Shown here piece after piece: positions 25,379-33,524 of a stretch of DNA of 64,000 nucleotides; positions within the stretch are counted from its first letter, which is position 1; each line of letters starts with the position of its first letter. Below the pieces are notes generated by a model. It searched no databases and was not told where the DNA came from. It saw only the letters and a program-made list of their open reading frames with translations. A program made the translations under genes and the position numbers. The DNA is from Erysipelothrix sp964410635 (GTDB lineage: Bacteria; Bacillota_I; Bacilli_A; Erysipelotrichales; Erysipelotrichaceae), in NCBI GenBank assembly GCA_964410635.1, contig CAYPHX010000001.1:49162-113161 (forward strand), written 5' to 3'.

Positions 25379-27010
25379 TTACTCTGCACCAAAGATGTAT
25401 GAATAAACGGGTTGATTACCACGGTATATTTCTACTTCTACATCATAATTGTCTTCAATGAAGCTTTCGACTTCATTCATTTCATCATCTGCAACATCTT
25501 CCCCAACCAGTACAGTAACAATTTCTTTGTCATCTGTAATAAGTTTGCTTAGCACTGTTTCTAAAACAACTTTTCTACTTGGATTTGCAACAACGATATC
25601 TTTTTCAACGATTCCCATGAAATCATCTTTTTTAATTTCTACAGATTCAAATACTGTATCTTTAATTGCATATGTAATTTCTGCAGTTGTTGTTGAATGG
25701 ATTGCTTCAAGCATCTCTTCAATATTTTCTTCTACATCTGCATCAGGATTAAACATGATACATGCTGCTAGACCTTGAGGAATTGACTTAGATTCGATAA
25801 CATGAATATCTTTATCTTCTAAGATTTCTCTTGCTTGGTTTGCTGCAAGTATAATATTTGAGTTGTTTGGTAGGATGAAGATATGATCTGCATCAATATC
25901 TTGAATTAAACCTACAAAGTCTTCTGTTGAAGGGTTCATTGTTTGGCCACCACTGATAATATACTCAGCACGTAGTTCATTAAATAATGAAACAATACCT
26001 TCTCCAGCTACAACAGATACAATTGCGTATTTTTCATGTTGTTTCTTTTTATTGTCTTTAATTGCATGTTTTGCATCACCTTCCATAATGGTATGGTGTT
26101 GCTCAGACATGTTTTCAATTTTTAGTTTTAGGAATTCTCCGTATTTTTGCCCTAAGTTTAGTGCATTACCTGGTGTTAATGTATGAACGTGTACTTTTAC
26201 AAGGTCTTCATCTGTTACAACAACAATGGAGTCTCCTAGTTTTTCTAGTTCGCGTTTAAACATCATTTCATTATATGATTTTGATTCTGTATCCAATTGA
26301 ATAATAAATTCTGTACAGTAACCAAATTCATCATGATCCATATCAGCTGCGGATACGTGATCGTGTTCTGAAACTTCAAGTGCTTCAATGACTTCACCAC
26401 GAATTGCAGATAAAAATCCTTCTAGAACTGCAAGATAACCTGCACCACCACTGTCAACTACACCAACTTCTTTTAAAACTGGTAGTAATTCCGGAGTATA
26501 ATCTAGTGATTCATGTCCTTTTTCAACTAAGTAAGCAAAGTATGCTTCACAATCTGCGTTAGGATTAAGTTTAATCCAATCGTAGGCATATTGTGCACTT
26601 TCGCGAAGTACTGTTAGGATTGTTCCTTCTACAGGTCGCATAACAGCTTTATAGGCTGTTTGTGTTGCACTTTGAAAAGCTTCAGCTAAGTCATTTGCAT
26701 TCAGTGTTTCTTTTGCTTCAACTGATTGAGAAAAACCTCTAAAGATCTGTGAAAGTATTACACCTGAGTTTCCTCGTGCTCCCATCAGTAAACCGCGTGA
26801 GAGTTTCTTTGAAATTTCTCCGACATTTTCTGATCCTAAATCAAATGCTTCTTTTACACCATTTGTAAAAGTTAAGTTCATGTTTGTTCCTGTATCACCA
26901 TCTGGCACTGGGAAAACATTTAGTGCATTAATTTCATGATGTTGGTTTGCAAGATTATTTGCACCATTTTGCAACATCTTTAAAAATAAATCACCCGTAA
27001 TCTTATCCAT
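25379..27010 (-). CDS. fakA: fatty acid kinase catalytic subunit FakA (YloV)
   Basis: FakA phosphorylates FakB-bound fatty acids so exogenous acyl chains can enter phospholipid synthesis. The 543-residue protein has an N-terminal Dak2/DhaL-like ATP domain with NVFPVPDGDTGTNM (about 30-45) and ARGNSGVILSQIFRG, and a C-terminal DegV-like half. The frame is open to 27046, but the ATG at 27010 has an AAGGTGG site overlapping the yloU end. The yloU-fakA-recG order is conserved in Firmicutes (sdaA missing). Given the absent fab/acp genes around it, this is likely a main route for fatty-acid entry. Confidence 0.92.
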   Translation of the reverse strand: MDKITGDLFLKMLQNGANNLANQHHEINALNVFPVPDGDTGTNMNLTFTNGVKEAFDLGSENVGEISKKLSRGLLMGARGNSGVILSQIFRGFSQSVEAKETLNANDLAEAFQSATQTAYKAVMRPVEGTILTVLRESAQYAYDWIKLNPNADCEAYFAYLVEKGHESLDYTPELLPVLKEVGVVDSGGAGYLAVLEGFLSAIRGEVIEALEVSEHDHVSAADMDHDEFGYCTEFIIQLDTESKSYNEMMFKRELEKLGDSIVVVTDEDLVKVHVHTLTPGNALNLGQKYGEFLKLKIENMSEQHHTIMEGDAKHAIKDNKKKQHEKYAIVSVVAGEGIVSLFNELRAEYIISGGQTMNPSTEDFVGLIQDIDADHIFILPNNSNIILAANQAREILEDKDIHVIESKSIPQGLAACIMFNPDADVEENIEEMLEAIHSTTTAEITYAIKDTVFESVEIKKDDFMGIVEKDIVVANPSRKVVLETVLSKLITDDKEIVTVLVGEDVADDEMNEVESFIEDNYDVEVEIYRGNQPVYSYIFGAE

Positions 27011-27011
27011 A

Positions 27012-27371
27012 TTATTTAACCACCTTAATACCCTGAACGAAGACATTGACTTTATTTACATCTTTCTTTAATGTCTTTTCCATCATATATTTTACATTTT
27101 TTTGAACTTCCAATACGACTTCCGAAATTTTTACGTTATAACTTACGATGATATAAATATCTAAAACTAGGCCGTCTTCGTTTTCATTCACAAAAACACC
27201 TTTAGTATAATTTTCACCTTTTAACAGTTCAGCCCATCCATCTTTAAAGATTTGTTGTGATGCTAAACCTACAACACCGTATGATTCACTTACGATTCCA
27301 CCAGCGAGCATTGCAATTGCTTCGTTAGAGACTTGAATTGTGCCATACATGTTTTCTTTTTCAATTGTCAT
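27012..27371 (-). CDS. yloU: Asp23/Gls24 family protein YloU
   Basis: The 119-residue protein has the Asp23 core: GTIQVSNEAIAMLAGGIVSE at the N-terminus and the VLDIYIIVSYNVKISEVVLEVQ strand-helix. It shares an operon with fakA, ending 2 bases before its ATG. A second paralogue is at 11149. The pairing with fakA is widely conserved in Firmicutes. Function is not established; a link with lipid metabolism is inferred from context. Confidence 0.9.
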   Translation of the reverse strand: MTIEKENMYGTIQVSNEAIAMLAGGIVSESYGVVGLASQQIFKDGWAELLKGENYTKGVFVNENEDGLVLDIYIIVSYNVKISEVVLEVQKNVKYMMEKTLKKDVNKVNVFVQGIKVVK

Positions 27372-27416
27372 AAGAATTCCTCCTATATTTATTTTCTCAT
27401 ATTTAATATTGATTAT

Positions 27417-28250
27417 CTACTCTTTTGGCTCACATGGTTTAGATACTGCTGATTGCTTATCTTCAGTTAAACCGTAATCAAGGAAATAGATACAGCGATT
27501 GTCTTTATTGCTTCCTGCTTGGATGCCTGAGACAATATCTGGGTAATAGTCCATTAACAGTATGTTTCTTGTGCTTGTATAGACAAAATATCCATGGTTC
27601 ATCGTGAACTTAAAGTATACATCCTCAAGAGGGTCTTCTACAAGTTCGACCTCAGAAATACTGTTGCTGGTTGAAGGATCAATTCGAGAGAGCTTATCAG
27701 CAAAGTCTGGATTGTCTTTTAAAAACTTTCCATCCATATTGCTGAGTACTGGTACTGCCTTGGAGATATTCTCTTTGGATTGTACTAGTGAATTATCAGA
27801 TAATAGATATTGTGTATCTTTACCTTGTATCACAGCGACTACTGGATATTCTTCGACTGTCAAATTAATCTTCCCTTTTGTATAATACAACTTTAGGGAC
27901 TGCTTTGCAATACCAGGCAATTTTGACCGATGTGTAAAGCTTTTATAGAATGTTGTTACGATTCGATCATTTTCTTTAATATTGAATGGTTTTAGTAATG
28001 CTTCTGAAGAGTACACTTCATTGCCACTCACTGACATAGAGCGTATACGTGAGTATTTTGATTGATCAAAGTAATACACTCCTACAATTAGAAGTATTAC
28101 CATTGTAATTTGGGTTAATCTTTTGAAGAATTTAGCTCGTTTTTCGTTGCGCTTGATTCTTCTTGCTTCTTTTTCATCTCTTTTTTGCTGACGGACGATA
28201 GATTTAACGGATGGTTCTTGTTGCTCAATCCGTTTCTTTCGCCTACTCAC
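27417..28250 (-). CDS. divIB: cell division protein DivIB/FtsQ
   Basis: This 277-residue bitopic membrane protein of the divisome has a basic cytoplasmic tail (about 1-42), one membrane span (ITMVILLIVGVYYF, about 46-62), a POTRA domain starting SMSVSGNEVYSSEALLKPF and a beta domain. It works with DivIC and FtsL in septal wall synthesis. Translation starts at GTG, overlapping the murG stop by 8 bases. Adjacency to murG retains part of the division and cell-wall cluster, but ftsA, ftsZ, murD and mraY are not here. Confidence 0.9.
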   Translation of the reverse strand: MSRRKKRIEQQEPSVKSIVRQQKRDEKEARRIKRNEKRAKFFKRLTQITMVILLIVGVYYFDQSKYSRIRSMSVSGNEVYSSEALLKPFNIKENDRIVTTFYKSFTHRSKLPGIAKQSLKLYYTKGKINLTVEEYPVVAVIQGKDTQYLLSDNSLVQSKENISKAVPVLSNMDGKFLKDNPDFADKLSRIDPSTSNSISEVELVEDPLEDVYFKFTMNHGYFVYTSTRNILLMDYYPDIVSGIQAGSNKDNRCIYFLDYGLTEDKQSAVSKPCEPKE

Positions 28251-29322
28251 TTGTGATTACCTCGTGAATCTTGTGATAGATATCTTCGTTAACATGGGGT
28301 GTATCAAAGTGTGCAACATGCTCTGACATACTTTTCATCAGTGCTTCATCATTTAATACCATATCAATCTTTTCGATAAGTGCTTTTGCACTGACGTCTT
28401 TTTCTTCAAACATAATTGTAGCATCTTTGTCATAAAGTGCCTTTGCATTAAAGTATTGATGATTATTCGCAACAAAGGGACTTGGTATTAATATTGAAGG
28501 AAGTTTAAAAGCAGCGATCTCTGTAATTGTAGATGCTCCAGCTCTTGCTACTATAAGATCTAAATAAGGCAGTAACTTCCCTTGATCCACATAGCCTTCA
28601 ACAAAGACATTTTTAGGAAGTGTTTCTATATCATTCATAAATGAATCTAATGATTGGGCACCTGTCACAATTACCAGTTGGTAGTCTATATCATTTATAA
28701 GAGATAAACTTTCCTTAAAAATCTTATTCATACTGTCAGCGCCTTGTGATCCCATAACAGCTAATACAATCTTTTTCTCGGGGTTTAATCCAATACGATT
28801 TAATTCGCTTGGATCTTTTTTTACATTTTGTGCTAAAGAAGCACGAGGGTTACCGTAAAGATAAACATGGTCATGTCCTTTAAATGCATCTTCATAACAA
28901 GTGAATATTGCATCGGCATATCCTGACACCCATTTATTGGCCTTACCAACAAATGCATTTTGCTCATGTAGCGCAATCTTAATTCCAAGTGTTTTTGCAG
29001 CTAATACTACAGGTAATGTAACATAACCTCCAAATGCAAAAACAATATTAGGTCTTTCTTTCTTTAAAATCTTTCTAGATTTAATAATTGCTTTAACCTG
29101 TCCGAAAACAGCTTTAATTTTATCGAGTTTACTTCCTTGTAAACCTTCATTATCAATCGCATAAAACTGATAACCTGCTTCTGGAATAATTGTAGATTCC
29201 ATACGTCTTTGGTTTCCAACGTAGAAAACTTCTGCTAGGTCTTTTTCAATTAAATAATCTGTGAAGCTGAGTGCTGGGTATATATGGCCCCCACTGCCCC
29301 CTGTAACAATACATATTTTCAT
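28243..29322 (-). CDS. murG: MurG, lipid II-forming GlcNAc transferase
   Basis: MurG adds GlcNAc to lipid I on the inner face of the membrane. The protein has 359 residues. The N-terminal glycine loop TGGSGGHIYPAL, HEQNAFVGKANK and the C-terminal donor-site stretch VARAGASTITEIAAFKLPSI are present. The frame opens with TTG at 29331, but the ATG at 29322 is 9 bases from an AGGAG site. It follows ruvB after 12 bases, an arrangement different from the usual mur-fts cluster. Confidence 0.95.
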   Translation of the reverse strand: MKICIVTGGSGGHIYPALSFTDYLIEKDLAEVFYVGNQRRMESTIIPEAGYQFYAIDNEGLQGSKLDKIKAVFGQVKAIIKSRKILKKERPNIVFAFGGYVTLPVVLAAKTLGIKIALHEQNAFVGKANKWVSGYADAIFTCYEDAFKGHDHVYLYGNPRASLAQNVKKDPSELNRIGLNPEKKIVLAVMGSQGADSMNKIFKESLSLINDIDYQLVIVTGAQSLDSFMNDIETLPKNVFVEGYVDQGKLLPYLDLIVARAGASTITEIAAFKLPSILIPSPFVANNHQYFNAKALYDKDATIMFEEKDVSAKALIEKIDMVLNDEALMKSMSEHVAHFDTPHVNEDIYHKIHEVITSE

Positions 29323-29334
29323 AGCATGCAACTC

Positions 29335-30339
29335 CTAATCTAAGTCTTCTTGTATATACGTTATTTTTAAGTGTTCGTACGCTTTCTTAGTAACAACACG
29401 TCCGCGTGCTGTTCTGTTAATAAATCCAATCTGTAATAGATAGGGTTCATAAACATCTTCTAAAGTCATGACTTCTTCTGAAATACTGGATGCAATGGCT
29501 TCGATACCAACAGGGCCGCCTTGAAATCGTTCAATGATACCTTGTAAGTACCTCACGTCCACATCATCAAGTCCTAAGTTGTCTACCTTTAGTTTATCTA
29601 GCGCAAAATTGGCTATTTCTTGATTCACAATATTGTCATTCATGACCATCGCAAAGTCGCGTACGCGACGAAACAGTCTGTTTGCAATACGTGGCGTGCC
29701 ACGGGATCTTCTTGCGATTTCTGAGACTGCATGTGGTTCTATATCTGTATCAAGCACTTGTGATGTTCGACTTACAATTGATTGAATTTCTTCATCTGTA
29801 TAGAACTCTAGTTTTGAGACAATACCGAAACGATCGCGTAATGGTGCAGAAAGATCACCTGCGCGTGTTGTAGCGCCGACCAAAGTAAATGGTGGCAGTT
29901 CTAAGCGCACACTTCTTGATGACTCATCTTTACCGACAATAAGATCTAATTCAAAATCTTCCATAGCGGAGTATAAAATCTCTTCCACTGCTTTTGGTAA
30001 GCGATGTATTTCATCAATAAAAAGCACGTCACCTGGTTCTAATGATGTCAATAAAGCAGCCAGATCACCACTTCGTTCAATACTGGGTCCAGAAGTAATC
30101 TTTATATCTGAACCCATCTCTTGAGCAATAATAAATGCTAAGGTAGTTTTTCCAAGCCCTGGTGGACCATAGAATAACAAGTGATCCAAAGATTCATTAC
30201 GTGTTTTTGCGGCTTGAATAAAGATTCTTAAGTTGTGTTTTAAATCTTCTTGACCAACATACTCATCAAGTGTTTCTGGTCTAAGTGACATTTCTTCAAA
30301 ATTCTTCTCAATAATATCTGCTGAAAGTATTCTATCCAT
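29335..30339 (-). CDS. ruvB: Holliday junction branch-migration ATPase RuvB
   Basis: The 334-residue AAA+ motor has Walker A GPPGLGKTTLA, Walker B FIDEIHRLP, the sensor region GATTRAGDLSAPLRDRFGIV and a C-terminal winged helix ending in the IGFINRTARGRV motif. It forms hexamers with RuvA tetramers. It begins 8 bases after ruvA and shares its transcript. No ruvC is expected in this group, where RecU takes that role. Confidence 0.97.
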   Translation of the reverse strand: MDRILSADIIEKNFEEMSLRPETLDEYVGQEDLKHNLRIFIQAAKTRNESLDHLLFYGPPGLGKTTLAFIIAQEMGSDIKITSGPSIERSGDLAALLTSLEPGDVLFIDEIHRLPKAVEEILYSAMEDFELDLIVGKDESSRSVRLELPPFTLVGATTRAGDLSAPLRDRFGIVSKLEFYTDEEIQSIVSRTSQVLDTDIEPHAVSEIARRSRGTPRIANRLFRRVRDFAMVMNDNIVNQEIANFALDKLKVDNLGLDDVDVRYLQGIIERFQGGPVGIEAIASSISEEVMTLEDVYEPYLLQIGFINRTARGRVVTKKAYEHLKITYIQEDLD

Positions 30340-30347
30340 AATGCCTC

Positions 30348-30917
30348 CTATTTAGCAAGAAGTTGTAGTGCTTGACGTAATAGTGCATCAACATCTTCTG
30401 TTGTTTCTTTTTCTAATGCTTTTTTTACACCGTTGAGTTCTGAGCGTTTAAAGCCTAAAGAAATTAAACTCTCTAAAACATCATCAATGACTTTATTACT
30501 TTGCGTGGCTTTGTTTTCATCTGCCATAACAAGTTTCCCTTGAAGATCCAATACCATTTGTGATGCCATTTTAGGCCCCACCCCTGGCAAAGTTCTTAAA
30601 AACTTGATGTCTGATGCTTCAATTGCTTCAACAATAGCATTTGAATTTGCCTTTGAAAGTATATTCAATCCTGTTTTGGGACCAATACCTTTTACAGTAA
30701 TAATTTTCTTAAAGAATTCAAGTGCTATTTCATCTTCAAAACCAAAGAGTTCTTGTGCATCTTCTTTTACATAGTGAAAAGTGTGAATCATAACTGATTC
30801 ACCTCTTTTATAGATATAGGGATCGGGTGTGAAAACTTCATACCCAATCCCTTGATTGTCAATAATAATACTTGCTTCTTTTCTAGAAACAATTTCACCT
30901 ATTATATAAGCATACAT
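30348..30917 (-). CDS. ruvA: Holliday junction binding protein RuvA
   Basis: The 189-residue protein has an N-terminal OB fold (MYAYIIGEIVSRKEASIII onward), helix-hairpin-helix motifs (ITVKGIGPKTGLNIL, LRTLPGVGPKMASQMV) and a C-terminal UBA-like domain III that contacts RuvB. It lies 14 bases after obgE on the same strand and forms the obgE-ruvA-ruvB-murG-divIB run. Confidence 0.96.
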   Translation of the reverse strand: MYAYIIGEIVSRKEASIIIDNQGIGYEVFTPDPYIYKRGESVMIHTFHYVKEDAQELFGFEDEIALEFFKKIITVKGIGPKTGLNILSKANSNAIVEAIEASDIKFLRTLPGVGPKMASQMVLDLQGKLVMADENKATQSNKVIDDVLESLISLGFKRSELNGVKKALEKETTEDVDALLRQALQLLAK

Positions 30918-30931
30918 TGTATCACCTATAC

Positions 30932-32215
30932 TTATTCTACCATACCTTCGTCGAAAACGAACTGTATATCTTCAAGAATAATGATATCTCCATGGGTTGC
31001 GCCACGCTCTCTTAAAGCTTCATCGACACCCATACGTTTTAGTGCAATACCAAACTGAATCATTTCATCTTCATATTCGAAATTGTAACGTCTGAATAAG
31101 CGAAGGATACCATCACCCTCTAAGCGCCACATATTACCGTCTAAGCGTTCAATATGGAACTTCTCTTCCGGTTCTTCATATTTGAATACAACAATGTCTT
31201 CTTCTCGTTTCATGGACTCTTTTGGAATCTCATCAAGAATATCAGCCAATCTATATAGCAATTTATCAGTACCCTCACCCACAACAGTAATCAGTTCAAA
31301 CACTTCATACTCTGGGTAAGCTTCTTTAAATCTTGCTAGATTGTCTTTTGCGACATCCATATCCATTTTATTAGCTGCAACGATCATTGGTCTTTCTAAT
31401 AAGTTAGCATTGTATAGCTTTAACTCATTATTAATTACCTTAAAGTCTTCAATTGGGTCTCTACCATCTTCTGCACCCATATCTACGACATGCACAAGTA
31501 CACGACATCTTTCAATATGGCGTAAGAATACATGGCCTAAACCTTTACCAGCATGGGCTTCTTCAATCAGTCCTGGTAAATCCGCGACTGTAAATGAGCG
31601 GCCATCTGGACTTGATGAAATACCTAGATTTGGTGTTATCGTTGTAAAGTGGTAATCAGCAATTTCTGGTTTAGCACGAGAAATTACAGATAGCAGTGTT
31701 GATTTTCCAACAGATGGAAATCCTACAAGACCCACATCAGCTAAAACTTTTAATTCTAGGATAACTTCCAGTCTTTCACCTGGAAAACCTTGTTCAGCAA
31801 AGTTAGGTGCTGGATTTTTAGATGAAGCAAAGCGTGTATTACCACGGCCTCCACGTCCACCTTTTGCAACAACAAAACGTTGTCCTTCTTCAGTTAGATC
31901 TGCTAGGACAAGATTTGTTTCTGCATTTTTTACCATGGTACCTTGGGGCACTAAGATTTCTATATCTTTACCACCGCGACCATGCATTTTTTTGGTTTTA
32001 CCATTTTCGCCACGTTCAGATTTCAATATTCTGTTATAACGTAACTCCAACAGTGTTGATTTACTTGAGGTTGATGTAAAGATAATGTCTCCACCTTTAC
32101 CGCCATCTCCACCATAAGGTCCCCCTAAAGGAACATAAGGTTCTCGACGGAAAGCGGACATTCCGTTACCACCATCTCCAGCAACTAAACTTAATTTAAT
32201 TCTATCAACAAACAT
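30932..32215 (-). CDS. obgE: Obg family GTPase
   Basis: This essential GTPase is linked to 50S maturation and stress signalling. The 427-residue protein has a glycine-rich Obg fold (about 1-158, for example GDGGNGMSAFRRE), a G domain with GFPSVGKSTLL, DLPGLIEEA and NKMD, and a C-terminal OCT domain (about 345-425). An ATG three codons upstream lies inside the AAAGGATG ribosome site, so the ATG at 32215 (MFVDRIK, 8-base spacing) is chosen. A terminator separates it from rpmA. Confidence 0.95.
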   Translation of the reverse strand: MFVDRIKLSLVAGDGGNGMSAFRREPYVPLGGPYGGDGGKGGDIIFTSTSSKSTLLELRYNRILKSERGENGKTKKMHGRGGKDIEILVPQGTMVKNAETNLVLADLTEEGQRFVVAKGGRGGRGNTRFASSKNPAPNFAEQGFPGERLEVILELKVLADVGLVGFPSVGKSTLLSVISRAKPEIADYHFTTITPNLGISSSPDGRSFTVADLPGLIEEAHAGKGLGHVFLRHIERCRVLVHVVDMGAEDGRDPIEDFKVINNELKLYNANLLERPMIVAANKMDMDVAKDNLARFKEAYPEYEVFELITVVGEGTDKLLYRLADILDEIPKESMKREEDIVVFKYEEPEEKFHIERLDGNMWRLEGDGILRLFRRYNFEYEDEMIQFGIALKRMGVDEALRERGATHGDIIILEDIQFVFDEGMVE

Positions 32216-32236
32216 AATACTCATCCTTTCAATGAA

Positions 32237-32258
32237 AAAAATCCCGCAAGGGATTTTT
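32237..32258 (-). terminator. terminator after rpmA
   Basis: A 9-bp stem (32237-32245 with 32250-32258) with a GCAA tetraloop is followed on the minus strand by a T-run. It lies 2 bases after the rpmA stop and closes the rplU-prp-rpmA unit before obgE. Confidence 0.88.
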
Positions 32259-32260
32259 AA

Positions 32261-32545
32261 TTAAGCATTTGGATAAACTGAAATGCAACGACGTGTGCGA
32301 CTGATACGTTCGTACTTAACGATTCCGTCTACTTTTGCAAACAAAGTATCATCCCCACCGCGTCCTACGTTTTCACCTGGATGTAGTTTAGTTCCACGTT
32401 GACGGTATAAAATTGACCCTGCAGTCGCAAATTCTCCATCAGCACGTTTAGCGCCAAGACGTTTTGCGTGTGAATCACGACCGTTTTTTGATGAACCTAC
32501 ACCTTTTTTAGATGCAAATAATTGTATATTTAAAACGAATTTCAT
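32261..32545 (-). CDS. rpmA: 50S ribosomal protein L27 with Prp-cleavable N-terminal extension
   Basis: This is a 94-residue L27. The N-terminus MKFVLNIQLFASKKGVGS contains the Firmicutes extension, which Prp removes after the LFA-like site so that L27 can reach the peptidyl-transferase centre. Here the site reads NIQLFA/SKK rather than the more common NLQFFA. The core AKRLGAKRADGEF and QRGTKLHPGENVGRGGDDTLFA is normal. It overlaps prp by 4 bases. Confidence 0.97.
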   Translation of the reverse strand: MKFVLNIQLFASKKGVGSSKNGRDSHAKRLGAKRADGEFATAGSILYRQRGTKLHPGENVGRGGDDTLFAKVDGIVKYERISRTRRCISVYPNA

Positions 32546-32862
32546 TGGGATTCCTCCTTTACATTAATCTGTATGTGTTCTGGATGAACAAATTCCACGG
32601 TTTTTAGTTGTTCGTGAAGAAAGTTCATCATTAATTGATTTTTCTCTGAAGCACTTTTACATTCAATAAGAATATAAGGTGTTTCATCTAATACTAAAGT
32701 ACATTCATCACCCAAGTTATCAAAAGCATTCAAGGCACCAACGCCTATTGAACTTACACCGGCACAAACCAAATCATAACCTGGTTCACCTGAATAAGCA
32801 TGTCCTGATATTTCAATCTTCTTGATCGTTTTATCTTGAGTTTCAATGTCGACTTTTATCAT
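32542..32862 (-). CDS. prp: ribosomal-processing cysteine protease Prp (YsxB)
   Basis: The 106-residue protease trims L27. Its motifs SGHAYSGEPGYDLVCAGVSS contain the family's catalytic His (about 21) and Cys (about 33). It sits between rplU and rpmA as in other Firmicutes, ending 4 bases inside the rpmA start. Its presence fits the cleavable extension on L27. Confidence 0.93.
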   Translation of the reverse strand: MIKVDIETQDKTIKKIEISGHAYSGEPGYDLVCAGVSSIGVGALNAFDNLGDECTLVLDETPYILIECKSASEKNQLMMNFLHEQLKTVEFVHPEHIQINVKEESQ

Positions 32863-32865
32863 AAA

Positions 32866-33177
32866 TTATCCTTCGATTGCTTCGATTGTTAATTTAGTGA
32901 ATGGTTGTCTATGACCTTGTTTTCTACGAGTTGAACTTGATTTAGCAACGTACTTGAAAATATGAACTTTCTTTCCTTTACCTTGTCTTTCAACTTTAGC
33001 AGTAACAGTAGCACCTTTAACGTAAGGTTCACCTACACGAAGAACGCGGTTTTTGATTCCAACAACTTTGTCGAATACAACTGTTTCACCTTCTTCAACG
33101 TCTAGCTTTTCAACATAGATCTCTTGACCTACTTCTACCATTAATTGCTTTCCGCCAGTTTCAATAATTGCGTACAT
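32866..33177 (-). CDS. rplU: 50S ribosomal protein L21
   Basis: The 103-residue protein begins MYAIIETGGKQLMVEVGQ and contains the typical KKVHIFKYVAKSSSTRRKQGHRQPFTKL basic region, which contacts 23S rRNA. It is the first gene of rplU-prp-rpmA and is preceded by a long structured leader (33178-33300) and a consensus-like promoter. A GGAGGTGTATTT ribosome site fits the ATG at 33177. Confidence 0.97.
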   Translation of the reverse strand: MYAIIETGGKQLMVEVGQEIYVEKLDVEEGETVVFDKVVGIKNRVLRVGEPYVKGATVTAKVERQGKGKKVHIFKYVAKSSSTRRKQGHRQPFTKLTIEAIEG

Positions 33178-33300
33178 AAATACACCTCCTTATATCTGCA
33201 TAAGACTCGCCATTATAGGTGGAATAAATTCACTTATACCTGTAGATGTGCGGTTGTATGTCACATAAAAGAGTTATGTAACACAAGTTAGTCTGTTTTG
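33178..33300 (-). ncRNA. L21 leader (autoregulatory 5' UTR)
   Basis: The leader is about 125 bases between the promoter and the rplU ATG. Read on the minus strand it contains a 10-bp hairpin (33259-33268 with 33274-33283, one wobble pair) and further short helices before the ribosome site. Position and length match the L21 leader of Firmicutes, thought to bind L21. The match is by context and structure; no covariance search was possible. Confidence 0.65.
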
Positions 33301-33307
33301 CTTTAAT

Positions 33308-33337
33308 ATTATAGCTTATAGAATGAAGATTGTCCAA
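33308..33337 (-). promoter_or_regulatory. promoter of rplU-prp-rpmA
   Basis: Minus-strand -10 TATAAT (33308-33313) and -35 TTGGAC (33332-33337) are separated by 18 bases. The remaining sequence up to 33524 is AT-rich, has an inverted repeat at 33423 and otherwise shows nothing recognisable. Confidence 0.75.
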
Positions 33338-33422
33338 CATTATTGCATTAATTTTTAAGACAATTTAAACATGTGAATAATCTCTGATTTTACTCCTATT
33401 TTTGAATGATGTTCATTAAATG

Positions 33423-33459
33423 TTGATATTTCACAAGAATTTCAGATAATGAATATCAA
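33423..33459. repeat. inverted repeat upstream of the deacetylase gene
   Basis: TTGATATT (33423-33430) and AATATCAA (33452-33459) form an 8-bp perfect inverted repeat with a 21-base spacer, about 65 bases before the deacetylase ATG. It could be an operator; no protein partner is identified. Confidence 0.5.
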
Positions 33460-33524
33460 ATCATAAATTTTTAAAACATTAATTCATGAACAATGATAGA
33501 ATATAAATAAGAAAAGGAGACACT

